Source: Zoogloea sp.
GTDB lineage: Bacteria; Pseudomonadota; Gammaproteobacteria; Burkholderiales; Rhodocyclaceae
Direction of reading: 5' to 3'
Assembly: GCA_023150095.1 (NCBI GenBank)
Contig: JAKLLO010000003.1
Location: 1 to 64,000, forward strand
DNA length: 64,000 nucleotides
Shown here piece after piece: positions 31,101 to 36,183 of this stretch. Both the position numbers and the translations under genes were made by a program. The notes beneath the pieces are model-generated. The model did no database searches. It had not been told where the DNA came from and was given only the letters and a program-made list of their open reading frames with translations. Position 1 is the stretch's first letter. Every line of letters begins with the position of its first letter.

Positions 31101-31652
31101 GCGGCCACGCTTGAGGGCGACTCGGCTGCCATCAGCGTGACGCCGGCCGTTGGCACTGAAGGCGCTGACGCTCATGTGCGGCGATATTCTGCCGAAAACA
31201 GCTCGGTGAGGTTTGGCAACGCCCAGATCACCCTCAGCCTTGGCGCCAGCACGCAAGGGCCGTTGATGGAGTTCATGCTCGGCGCGGTGGACACCAGTCA
31301 GGCCAACGCCAGTTCGACCGGCAACCGTCAGTCCACCCCGGAGAAGGCCAAGGTGCCGCCGCTGGGTGACGACGCCTATGCCGACGTGCGCGTCGTGCTC
31401 AACGCCGTGGAGCTCTCGGGGATTGCGCTGTCGGTGGGCGCGGTGTGGTGGGCAACCCGGGCCGGCGGACTGGTGGCCAGCCTGCTGATGGCCGCCCCGG
31501 CCTGGCGAACCTTCGATCCCTTGCCGGTGCTCGGCCCGCGCGACGAGGAGGAGGGCGACTGGGGCGAAATGATGGATGACGAGATGGCACGAGACGAAGA
31601 AGGCGCAGCAGACGTGTTCGACGAACACCGCACCACGGGAGCCCGCGGGTGA
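16119..31652 (+). CDS. Giant modular surface protein (5177 aa): LEPR-XLL-like N-terminus, DUF4347, repeat beta modules, CSLREA/beta-helix x3, delta-60 repeats, cadherin-like repeats, DNRLRE domain, C-terminal hydrophobic segment
   Basis: IETFESRILYSADP N-terminal motif; ELVFVDARVPDVQQLLDDL...VVGHGASGVAQLG...LLLYGCDVG (DUF4347); GKISLREAI (CSLREA); QPDGKILVAGYSSNG...TLDTSFGGGDGIV (delta-60); VAENTTAVMTVTATDADLPAQTLTYSIVGGADAAKFSINSSTG (cadherin-like). Confidence 0.9.
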   Translation: MKSRRHRRALIETFESRILYSADPGPAGIVAAVLAGSAHPGDGTTAIQQGGTELVFVDARVPDVQQLLDDLSAQQQAGRPIEVVLVGSDEDGIGVIGSTLAGRSDVSAVHVVGHGASGVAQLGASALDAGSVFQRAGEIAAWGDALSADADLLLYGCDVGEGDAGQSLVTTLAQLAGADVAASDDPTGSALLGGDWDLEMRTGMVEATPFASANVQAEWTRVLALTTQGSETLVNTTTTGTQTENWSNKSVAMDANGNYVVIWMDGSGATDTGIGIYGQRFNASGVAQGAQFHVNTYTADNQRNPTVAMDASGNFVVVWESSGQDGSSYGIYAQRYNSSGVAQGSEFRVNTTTTYDQIEASVAMDANGNFVIAWQSWSQDLVNTNGIYAQRYNSSGVAQGSEFLVNTYTTESQTEPSVAMDAAGNFVIAWQSFGQDGDNEGIYAKRYNSSGVVQGSEFHVSTYTTSNQDLPVVAMDSTGNFVVVWESNQDGSGNGIYGQRYNSSGAAQGSEFRINTTTTNQQQNPVLTMLAGGAFAVTWQSTAQDGSFDGVYMRQYDSSGTALTAETLVNTTTTDYQDVPSIAADEKGHLVVVWHGNGPGDADGIFMQRYVYAVAPVLTLTGYSGTYVENAGVIYDAGATVTDADTTTFTGGQLIYQITANGTASDELGIRNQGTGAGLIGLSGTNVTYGGTTIGTYSGSFGNGSTPLTVTFNSNASVAAVQALVRNVTYRNTSDNPSTATRSISLTVSDGTGMTSTPAVVSMAVTAVNDAPIITSAASASVAENTTAVMTVTSSDVDGGTPVYSISGGVDAAKFTINSSTGALSFAAAPDYETPTDSGGNNVYDVTVQVSDGAGGTATQAIAVTVTDVSSALVVTTTADTNDTGLGSSFTAEQLNASKGTDGRISLREAIIAANTTAGTDTISFNIPDALVSGTHTIKPTTALPTITGAVIIDGTTEPDYVVGRPVVEIDGSLTGSGVNGLVLGAGAGGSTIRGLAINSFNSSNGYALYLMAGADGNVIEGNIIGLDADGTTAVPTMSNFGVYVASSGNTIGGTTTAARNVLSNNINAGVALYGSNNVVIGNYIGTDATGTLARGNGNDGADVYGGANNRVGGTTAAERNIISGNQRNGIEVSTGLTGTLIQGNYIGTDVSGTLSLGNNYGGIWVGSSSTGVTIGGTAAGAGNTIVNNPTGGIYTDTSSVSFSLLGNTFYNNTNLAIDLKNDGVTANDAGDADTGPNSLQNFPVITSARIDGAGHLAVVGTLASSASSYYRIEFYANATQDASGYGEGQRYLGYVNVATNGAGNASFNTVLAVSMAVGESVTATATKSNVSYSSYTDTSEFAADVLVSVNLIPVVTTTGSTLAYTENGAATAVDSALTVSDSDSPNLSGATVSITSGFASGQDTLAFTDQSGITGSWSVATGVLTLSGSASVASYQAALRSITYVNTAEQPSTATRTVSFAVTDGLGTSTAATRNISVASVDDAPSFNAADFTVTTAPGSAADRGYATTIQPDGKILVAGYSSNGSNLDFLLMRYNADGTLDTSFGGGDGIVTTAIGSSDDEAHAVVLQSDGRIVVAGFTTSGIQRDFALVRYLADGTLDTTFGGGDGIVTTDIGSSSTDEAWSMVVQTDGRIVLGGNSAGDFAVVRYLADGSLDTSFSGDGKATVDLAAATDTGYGLALQSDGKLVQSGSATVGATLDFGVVRYNTDGSLDTSFGGGDGIVTTPVGSSFDIAQSVAVQSDGKIVVGGYSTNGSNNDFAVIRYTSAGAIDTGFGGGDGITTVDFGGHDASWSTALQSDGRIVMVGGASSSDLAAVRLLSDGSLDTSFSGDGKFSAYLGTSSFLYSAAIGADGRVVATGYSNTTTDDVLLVRLSGDGQFDSRSNPATTSLGGSASYTENASAVVIDSSVRLFDTELNAADSYAGATLALARSGGANAQDVFSASGNLGTLTQGGSLLLSGVNVGTVTTNSSGTLLLTFNASATQLRINEVMSAIAYANSSDAPPASVTLSWTFSDGNAGGQGAGGAKTATGSSTINITAVNDAPVITSSASTSVAENTTAVITVTATDPDSGAPSYSIVGGADAAKFTINSSTGVLSFVSAPDYEAPTDAGANNVYNLSVQVSDGSATAVQAISVTVTDVASTLIVDTTADTNDTGLGSSFNAEQLNASKGTDGRISLREAIIAANTTAGLNTISFNIAGTGPHSIALASALPTVTDAVIIDGNSEPDYAGTPVVELNGTSAGTTSGLVLGAGSSGSTVRGLAINRFNLSGIEVIDGSAGNLIAGNYIGTDVTGLLGYGNGKWGIDLNTAGAGNVIGGNASAVRNILSGNGMGGIAIDGGSVTGTIVQGNYIGVGADGVTQLGNTGYGAILVFGEGQALIGGTGAGEGNLIASNLAGVTISYSTTDNVILGNRFLGNGGIGIDLGGDGVTANDVGDADTGASRLQNYPVLSSAVSNGSQVDIAGSLNSEANSYYRIEFFGSSSAHASGYGEGATYLGYTNVATNASGNASFSATLTAVVPNGTIISATATLSNASYSTFVATSEFAANITAVASNIAPAGTTGTVTATEDTTYTFATSDFGFTDPDANALLRVWIDSLPAAGTLRLNGSTFGAGTGILASDISAGRLTYQPLANSNTSTSLTFRVQDDGGTVNGGQDTDASANTLTIAITAVNDAPVITSSATASVAENTTAVMTVTATDVDLPAQTLSYSIVGGADAARFSINASTGALSFATAPNYESPTDAGGNNVYDVTVQVSDGALTSTQAIAVSVTPVNDNTPTITSNGGGASASVSIAENTLIVTSVTATDADLPGDTLTYDISGGVDAAKFTIDSNTGVLQFIAAPDYENPTDSGANNVYNLTVRVSDGTNTDTQAIAVTVTNVASELIVTTAADTADGNTSSIANLIANKGADGKISLREAITAANNTAGADTITFAIGSGAQIINLTSALPTITSVIHIEGDSQAGFTGEPVIALNGASAGAGTIGLLFSGSGAAGSSVKYLAINNFTASGIRIENTSNVTVAGNYLGTNLAGSAAAGNEVGVVIYNASNNLIGGTTVASRNVISGNTVDGVQIFSGGATGNVVSGNYIGLDATGTVDLGNASQGVAIFAGATYNTIGGTTAGARNVISGNNGVGVRISESGTNFNTISGNYIGTNAAGNAAIGNTLQGVQIDTGSGNVIGGTVAGAGNVISGNLDNGILITNGGVNNYVQGNIIGLDESGTTVIANGQEGVEVTVGASGTWIGGTTSATRNIISGNTWQGIGVYGATTTGTVIRGNWIGVAADGTTARGNEKQGILVSDATNTMIGGSNAGEGNIIANAGVGHQGVVIAGASTGVVMIGNSIYANSGLGIDLGGDWITANDTGDADTGANNLQNTPVLTSAATTGSAITITGTLNSVASTHFRIEFFANPAPDSSGYGEGQTYLGFVDVLTDASGNASFSPTITAAVPTGEVVTATATRLTSGMSFVETSEFAADIYTNPPAITSNGGGSTAAVSVAENTTAVTTVTATDPDGAAQTLTYSLAGGTDQGRFQINSSTGALSFLVAPNFEAPTDADSNNVYEVIVQVADGTGATDTQTINVTVTNANDAPVISFVSGNANYPENAGPVLVAASATVTDEDGGNFDTGRLVVQFTANGQAEDRIAIRNQGTGAGQIGISGSNVTYGGVVIGTWTGGTSGSTPLIVTFNASANAAAAQALGRNITYENVSDNPSTAVRTMAGYLEDGDGGTSNTASGTITMVPANDAPTITSAATANVAENTTAVLTVTSSDTDGGTPVYSIVGGADAAKFSINSTTGALSFQSAPDFEAPTDAGGNNVYDVMVQAADGAGGTTSQAIAVTVTNVNEAPVVTITPATYAATEQTTLTLSGTGLSIADADAGAATLRATLSVVSGTLTVGVGTTGVTVVSGSGSASVVLEGSQAQLNDLLAGNAGGTISYLFGGDAPPATDTLTLNVNDLGSTGSGGAASGADSATINLTAVNDAPVNTVPGAQATSVNTSLTFGTATSNPIAISDADAASATMQVSLTITNGTFTLASTAGLSFTTGDGTGDAAMTFTGTIAAINAALDGASFIPTTAYSGDASIALVTSDLGNTGGGALTDSDTIHIQVGASRFQEGVGGYTGTQDTYVQDTTPTTAYGAASTVLVDDGSPQSQGLLRFDNLFGSGVGQIPFGATITSASLSFYVTNHDAADTVYLHRMFSAWTEASTWNSLDSGIQTNDAEAGTSATLSFSAGVSGWNTVTGLQSTVQAWADGATNNGWAFLSVSPGADNWTFASSEYATVSLRPYLVINYEAPIAPVITSNGGGASAAVSIAENTSAVTTVTATDADSTPSELSYSIVGGADAAKFTVNSSTGVLSFLAAPDYESPTDSGGNNIYDVTVQVSDGFLTDTQAIVVTVTPTNDNTPAITSSASANVAENTTAVMTVTATDADLPAQTLTYSIVGGADAANFSINSSTGALSFVTAPDYEAPTDSGGNNIYDVTVQVSDGTLTTTQAIAVTVTSANDNTPSITSSATANVAENSTAVLTVTATDADLPAETFSFSIVGGADAAKFTINSSTGALSFVTAPDYEAPTDSGANNIYDLTVQVSDGTRNATMALAITVTNRNEMPQGSTGRVTVAEDVTHVFAMADFGFADPLDASANSLADVQIVTVPTRGNLTLDGAAVADGQWIAAADIAAGRLRFAAEPDENGTAYASLAFRVRDDGGTVDGGVDTESGSHVLTIDVSPVNDSPVAHGDAYSLDEDTPLVVSSAGGLLANDGDIDGDALSAGLLGGPAHGSLSLAADGSFVYTPDADWFGADSFIYRAIDGSAVGAPVTVSLVVRPVNDAPTIVRASLQLIQGGSTVLAADAVSAVDVDSAAGDVVFVVDSVSHGHFELQSAPGVAVGQFSYAALAAGKVVFVHESILNLPVVVLHPSDGLADGAPLAASVGYSGTSVLVPPGGAGGSEEPVVVVPPVVIAPTTPTAPATNTPKPAETAKPATPPASTPVIRPDTAATLEGDSAAISVTPAVGTEGADAHVRRYSAENSSVRFGNAQITLSLGASTQGPLMEFMLGAVDTSQANASSTGNRQSTPEKAKVPPLGDDAYADVRVVLNAVELSGIALSVGAVWWATRAGGLVASLLMAAPAWRTFDPLPVLGPRDEEEGDWGEMMDDEMARDEEGAADVFDEHRTTGARG
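18753..18869 (+). repeat. Internal near-identical duplication, copy 1 (CSLREA module)
   Basis: gccgacaccaacgacaccggcct...gaggcgatcatcgccgccaacaccac recurs at 22566 with about 3 differences by eye. Confidence 0.85.
22566..22682 (+). repeat. Internal near-identical duplication, copy 2 (CSLREA module)
   Basis: Same 117-bp block as 18753-18869. Confidence 0.85.
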
Positions 31653-33214
31653 AACTCCGTTTCCCGACCCTCAACCCGGTCGCCCGCATCTCGCTGGGCC
31701 TCGTGGCGCTGGTGGTGTCGCTGCTGATGGCGGCCGACCTGGTGTTCGGGTTGATCCCCGACCGCTCCGCGCTGGCCCGCCAGGTGCGCCAGCAGATCAG
31801 CGAGAGCCTGGCGGTGCAGGCCGCCACCCTGCTCCAGTCCGGTGACGTGAAGACGCTCCAGAGCACCCTTGACAGCGTGATCCAGCGCAACACCGAGGTG
31901 CGCTCGCTGGCCGTGCGCCAGCAGGGCGGCGCGATCATCGCCGAGGCCGGCGACCACGGCCTCTGGTGGCGCCCGCCCGAGGACGGCTCGTCCACCCTCA
32001 CCCAGGTGCGGGTGCCGGTGCTGGCCGACAACAAGCCGTGGGGCGAGGTGGAGCTGGTGTTCAAGCCAGTGTTGCCCGAAACGGTTGGCGAATGGCTCAC
32101 CTATCCCACCCTGGTGGCCATGCTCACCATCTCGCTGGGTGGCTTTCTGGCGTTCTACCTGTATCTGCGCAGGGTGCTCGAATACCTCGATCCGGCCAAG
32201 GCGATTCCCGACCGGGTGCGCACGGCCTTCGACACCCTGGCCGAAGGCGTGCTGGTGCTCGACAAGCAGGGGCGCGTGGTGCTGGCCAACAAGGCCTTCC
32301 GTCACTTCCACCCGGAAGCCCAGGAGGACATGACCGGCCGCGCGGTGACCGAGCTCAGCTGGCTTGTCGAAGGCTTCCACGCCACGCCTGACAACCCCTA
32401 CCCGTGGGTGACGGCGATGGAGCGCCGCAGCAACTCCGGCGACCACACCCTCGAGATGGCCCGCCCGGGCGAGGAGGAGCCGCTGCGTGCCATCGTCGGC
32501 TGCTCGCCGATCCTTGATGGCCACGGCCGGTTGCGGGGCTGCCTGGTCAACTTCTCGGATGTGACCATGCTGCACCGGATCAACGACCAGCTGCTCGGCA
32601 CGCTGGTGGATCTGGAAGCCTCGAAGGAAGAGATCCGCCGCCAGAACGAGGAGCTCCACCGCCTCGCCACCCGCGACCCGATGACCGGCTGCCTCAACCG
32701 CCGGGCCTTCTTCGGCGCGGCCGATCCCCTTTACGAACAGCTCAAGGCGGAAGGCGAGGAGGTGTGCTGCATCATGAGCGATATCGACCACTTCAAGTCC
32801 TTCAACGACCGCTACGGCCACGCGGTGGGCGATCAGGTCATCAAGTCGGTGGCCAAGTGCCTGGGCACCGATCTGCGGGAGGTGGACATGCTGTGCCGTT
32901 ACGGCGGCGAGGAGTTCTGCATCATGCTGCCCGGCGCCACGCCGGAGCAGGCCGCCGAGGTGGCCGAGCGGCTGCGCGCCGCCATCGAAAACCACGCCGG
33001 CGCTGCGGTGCGGGACATTCCGGGCATCCGCATCACGTCGAGCTTTGGGGTGGCATCGATCCGCAGCGGGGCGAAAGATCCGGCCGAACTCATCGACCAG
33101 GCCGACAACGCCCTTTACCAATCGAAGCAGAGCGGCCGCAACCGGGTGTCGGTGTGGGCCGGCGAGCGGTCGGTGGGGGCTGACGCCAATGTGCCGGAGG
33201 TGGCGCACCACTGA
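31649..33214 (+). CDS. Membrane-anchored PAS-GGDEF diguanylate cyclase
   Basis: Two TM segments, PAS-like region, LREVDMLCRYGGEEFCIMLPG with an I-site-like RxxD. GTG start overlaps the stop of the giant gene (gtga). Confidence 0.9.
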   Translation: MKLRFPTLNPVARISLGLVALVVSLLMAADLVFGLIPDRSALARQVRQQISESLAVQAATLLQSGDVKTLQSTLDSVIQRNTEVRSLAVRQQGGAIIAEAGDHGLWWRPPEDGSSTLTQVRVPVLADNKPWGEVELVFKPVLPETVGEWLTYPTLVAMLTISLGGFLAFYLYLRRVLEYLDPAKAIPDRVRTAFDTLAEGVLVLDKQGRVVLANKAFRHFHPEAQEDMTGRAVTELSWLVEGFHATPDNPYPWVTAMERRSNSGDHTLEMARPGEEEPLRAIVGCSPILDGHGRLRGCLVNFSDVTMLHRINDQLLGTLVDLEASKEEIRRQNEELHRLATRDPMTGCLNRRAFFGAADPLYEQLKAEGEEVCCIMSDIDHFKSFNDRYGHAVGDQVIKSVAKCLGTDLREVDMLCRYGGEEFCIMLPGATPEQAAEVAERLRAAIENHAGAAVRDIPGIRITSSFGVASIRSGAKDPAELIDQADNALYQSKQSGRNRVSVWAGERSVGADANVPEVAHH

Positions 33215-33236
33215 CGGCTGTGCGCCGCCAGCCCCA

Positions 33237-33291
33237 AAACAATCAAGGCCGGATTATTGCAATTTCAGCAACAATCCGGCCTTGATTGTTT
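33237..33291. terminator. Bidirectional hairpin terminator between convergent operons
   Basis: aaacaatcaaggccggatt...aatccggccttgattgttt: 19-bp perfect stem with A/T-rich ends. Confidence 0.85.
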
Positions 33292-33304
33292 CATCCGGCG
33301 GACT

Positions 33305-33727
33305 TCACTTGGCGCCGGGGTCCGTCACGAAGGCCACCTTGGCGAGCCCGTGGCGGCTGGCAGCGGAGAGCAGCTGGGCCACGTGGTCGTATTGGGTCTG
33401 GCGGTCCACCTGCAGGTGGATCTCGGGCTGGGGCTCGTGGCTCGCGGCGGCAGCCAGACGGGGCTCGAGGGCGTCGGCGGCGACCGTCTCGCCGTTCCAG
33501 CTGAGGCTGCCGTCGGCCTTGATCGACACCTGAACCTTCTCGGGCTTGATCTGCTCCGGCTGGCTGCTGGCCTTGGGCAGGTCGAGCTTCACCGCGTGGT
33601 TGATCACCGGCACGGTGATGATGAAGATGATCAGGAGCACCAGCATCACGTCCACCAGGGGCGTCATGTTGATCTCCGACATCACCTCGCCGTCGTCGTC
33701 GAAATCGCTGGTTCCGAAGCTCATCAT
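33305..33727 (-). CDS. exbD: Biopolymer transport protein ExbD
   Basis: EINMTPLVDVMLVLLIIFIITVPVINHAVKLDLPKA. Confidence 0.93.
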   Translation of the reverse strand: MMSFGTSDFDDDGEVMSEINMTPLVDVMLVLLIIFIITVPVINHAVKLDLPKASSQPEQIKPEKVQVSIKADGSLSWNGETVAADALEPRLAAAASHEPQPEIHLQVDRQTQYDHVAQLLSAASRHGLAKVAFVTDPGAK

Positions 33728-34449
33728 GCCTCCTTGCGGGCGGGCAGCGGGTGCAGGTTGGCGTTGGTCTTGCGCACCCGGCCGCCGGTGACGAGGTAGG
33801 CGTGCAGATCATGGGCGAAGTGCTTGAGGCGGGCCAGGATCTCCTTGTTGCCGCGCACCAGGGCGTTGTAGCCCAGCACCGCCGGGATCGCCACGGCCAG
33901 GCCGCCGGCGGTCATCACCAGGGATTCGCCCACCGGGCCGGCCACCTGATCCAGCGTCGCCTGACCGGCGGCGCCGATGCCCACCAGGGCGTGGTAGATG
34001 CCCCACACCGTGCCGAACAGCCCGATGAACGGGGCCGTGCTGCCCACCGAGGCGAGGATCGACAGGCCCGCCTGGAGCCGGCCGGTGGTGTCGTCGATGG
34101 ACTGGCGCAGGGTGCTGGTGAGCCAGTCGTTGAGGCCCAGCACGCCGTGCAGCTCGTCCCGGTGGCTGGTGTGGTGGCTGACCGCCTCGGTGCCGCGGTG
34201 GGCCAGATCGTGGAAGGGGTTGTCCGCCGAATGGGGCGTGAGTGCGGCCATGCCGGCCTCGAAGCTGGTGGCGTGCCAGAAGGCCTTGGCGCCACTGCTC
34301 ATGCGGCGCAGGGCGAACAGCTGCCAGGCCTTGACGATGATCACCGACCAGGACGCCAGCGACATGATGACCAGCATCACGGCCACAGCGTGGGAGACGC
34401 CGTCGCCCTGGGCCCAGATGCGGGCCAGGCTGAAGGTGGATTCGTTCAT
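33724..34449 (-). CDS. exbB: Biopolymer transport protein ExbB (MotA/TolQ/ExbB family)
   Basis: ILASVGSTAPFIGLFGTVWGIYHALVGIG...AGGLAVAIPAVLGYNALV. Confidence 0.93.
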   Translation of the reverse strand: MNESTFSLARIWAQGDGVSHAVAVMLVIMSLASWSVIIVKAWQLFALRRMSSGAKAFWHATSFEAGMAALTPHSADNPFHDLAHRGTEAVSHHTSHRDELHGVLGLNDWLTSTLRQSIDDTTGRLQAGLSILASVGSTAPFIGLFGTVWGIYHALVGIGAAGQATLDQVAGPVGESLVMTAGGLAVAIPAVLGYNALVRGNKEILARLKHFAHDLHAYLVTGGRVRKTNANLHPLPARKEA

Positions 34450-34460
34450 GGAGGTTCCTT

Positions 34461-35231
34461 TCAGGAGGCGGAAGTTAAAGTGAAGTCGATGGGCACCTTG
34501 ACCGCGCCGGCCACGGGCTGGTCGCCCTGGCGGGCCGGCACGAAGCGCCAGCTGCGCAGCACGGTGTCGCGGGCACTCTCGTCGAGCCGCGGGAAGCCGC
34601 TGCTCTTGACGACGGTGACGTCGGTGGGCTTGCCGTCGGCGCCCACCTGGACGCGCAGGAGCACGCGGCCTTCCTCGCCCATGCGCTTGGCGGCGCTGGG
34701 GTAAGGCGGCAGCGGATTGGAGAGGTAGGCGGCGTCGAAGCGTGGCGGCACCACCGCGACTGGCGCGGGGGCTGCCGCGGCGGCCGGAGCCGCCGGAGCA
34801 GACGGTGCCGCGGGCGCGGCGGCGGCGCTGGTTGCGGCGGTATTGCTGGCCACCGGGGCCGAGGTGATCACCGGATTGTCGGTGGCGCGGGCCTGGGGGG
34901 CGGGCTTCGGCTGGGGTTTGGGCGGCGTGGGTTCCTTCGGCAGGGGTTGCGGCTTGGGCTGTGGCTTGGGTTCGGGTGTCGGTGCTTCGGGGGTTGCGAG
35001 GCTGACGGTGATGCTCGCCTGGGGGGGCGTGACGGGAGGCGCGAACTGGCTGACAGCCACGGTGAGTGCGGCCAGCAGGCCGCCATGGAGCAGCACGGCA
35101 ACCGCAATGCCCGCGCTGTTGCGGCGCAGGGTGGACGGCGGCAGCGGGCGGGGCAGGGCCAGGAAGGGCGCGGGCAGGCCCGGGTGCTCAGGCGGGTCGG
35201 CCGGCGGCGACGCCAGGGGGGCGGCAGTCAT
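34461..35231 (-). CDS. tonB: Energy transducer TonB
   Basis: N-terminal TM, Pro/Lys-rich linker, C-terminal PPYPSAAKRMGEEGRVLLRVQVGADGKPTDVTVVKSSGFPRLDESARDTVLRSWRFVPA. Start trimmed to Met at 35231. Confidence 0.9.
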   Translation of the reverse strand: MTAAPLASPPADPPEHPGLPAPFLALPRPLPPSTLRRNSAGIAVAVLLHGGLLAALTVAVSQFAPPVTPPQASITVSLATPEAPTPEPKPQPKPQPLPKEPTPPKPQPKPAPQARATDNPVITSAPVASNTAATSAAAAPAAPSAPAAPAAAAAPAPVAVVPPRFDAAYLSNPLPPYPSAAKRMGEEGRVLLRVQVGADGKPTDVTVVKSSGFPRLDESARDTVLRSWRFVPARQGDQPVAGAVKVPIDFTLTSAS

Positions 35232-35336
35232 GTCGATCTCCAGTCGGATGTTTCCTGGCTGGCTTGCGACACGCCCCGGAGGCTGCGCTGGCTGGCTGGG
35301 TATTGCAAGCTTGCGGCATGCAGATGCCGGATTGCA

Positions 35337-35355
35337 AATGAGAATGATTGCTATT
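35337..35355. promoter_or_regulatory. Putative Fur box upstream of tonB-exbB-exbD
   Basis: aaatgagaatgattgctat within an A/T-rich patch; resembles the Fur consensus GATAATGATAATCATTATC with several mismatches. Confidence 0.55.
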
Positions 35356-35571
35356 TTATGAAGATGCCCCCTCCACGTCAAGATGTTGCGGTGCACAGTC
35401 CTCCTTGCCGCCGATCCCCAGGAAAAGGCGTGGCTTGCGCTGAAGTGGGCGACCGCCGAAAACCAGAGGGCGTCAGGGGTGCGCGCGTGGTCCTGGCTTC
35501 CGCGAGACGGAAACCGGGCTATGAAGCCGCGGGATATCCGCTGGCCGCGTTGTGGCGGACCGCTGGTGGCA

Positions 35572-36174
35572 TCAGCGGCGAGGGGCCGCGGGCCGCACGT
35601 AGGCTTCGGTCAGGTCGCTGGTGATCCGGTAGCTGGCCATGCCCATGCCGGTTTCGCTGCGATGAAGGGTGAGGGTGCCGCTGACCCAGATCGGGTCCAT
35701 GGTACTGAGCCCACGCACGGGCCGGCGGGTGAGCACGTGGATCATCTGGTTGGATGGCGGCGGTGGAACGTGGATGCAGGCGCCAAAGTAGGGCACCAGC
35801 AGGTATTCGGTGGTCAGTTCGCCACGCCGCTCAAGGGGAATCGCGAAGCCGGGGAGCCGGACGCGCTGGCCATGGAGGCTGTTGTCCACCGGCGCGTCGC
35901 GCCAGGCCTGCTTGATCCGTTCGAGGGCTTCGGTGGCGCGGGGGTCGTTGTCGCCGAGTCTGGAGAAGTCCATGCCCTTGAAGGCGGCCATCGGATTCCA
36001 GCCCTTGGGCAGGAGGTCGTTCCAGGTGATCTCCCGGTAGCGGGCGTCGTTTCCGGCATTGGCGCTGCGCAGCCGCTCACCCACCTGGAAGGCTGCCCTG
36101 GGGGCGTCCGCCTGGGCGTGTGCGGGCTGGCAGAGGGGCAGCAGGGCGAGGAGGACAGCGAACAGGCGGTTCAT
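35572..36174 (-). CDS. DUF3299 domain-containing exported protein
   Basis: Signal peptide; LVPYFGACIHVPPPPSNQMIHV conserved motif of DUF3299. Confidence 0.8.
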   Translation of the reverse strand: MNRLFAVLLALLPLCQPAHAQADAPRAAFQVGERLRSANAGNDARYREITWNDLLPKGWNPMAAFKGMDFSRLGDNDPRATEALERIKQAWRDAPVDNSLHGQRVRLPGFAIPLERRGELTTEYLLVPYFGACIHVPPPPSNQMIHVLTRRPVRGLSTMDPIWVSGTLTLHRSETGMGMASYRITSDLTEAYVRPAAPRR

Positions 36175-36183
36175 CGGGAGACC

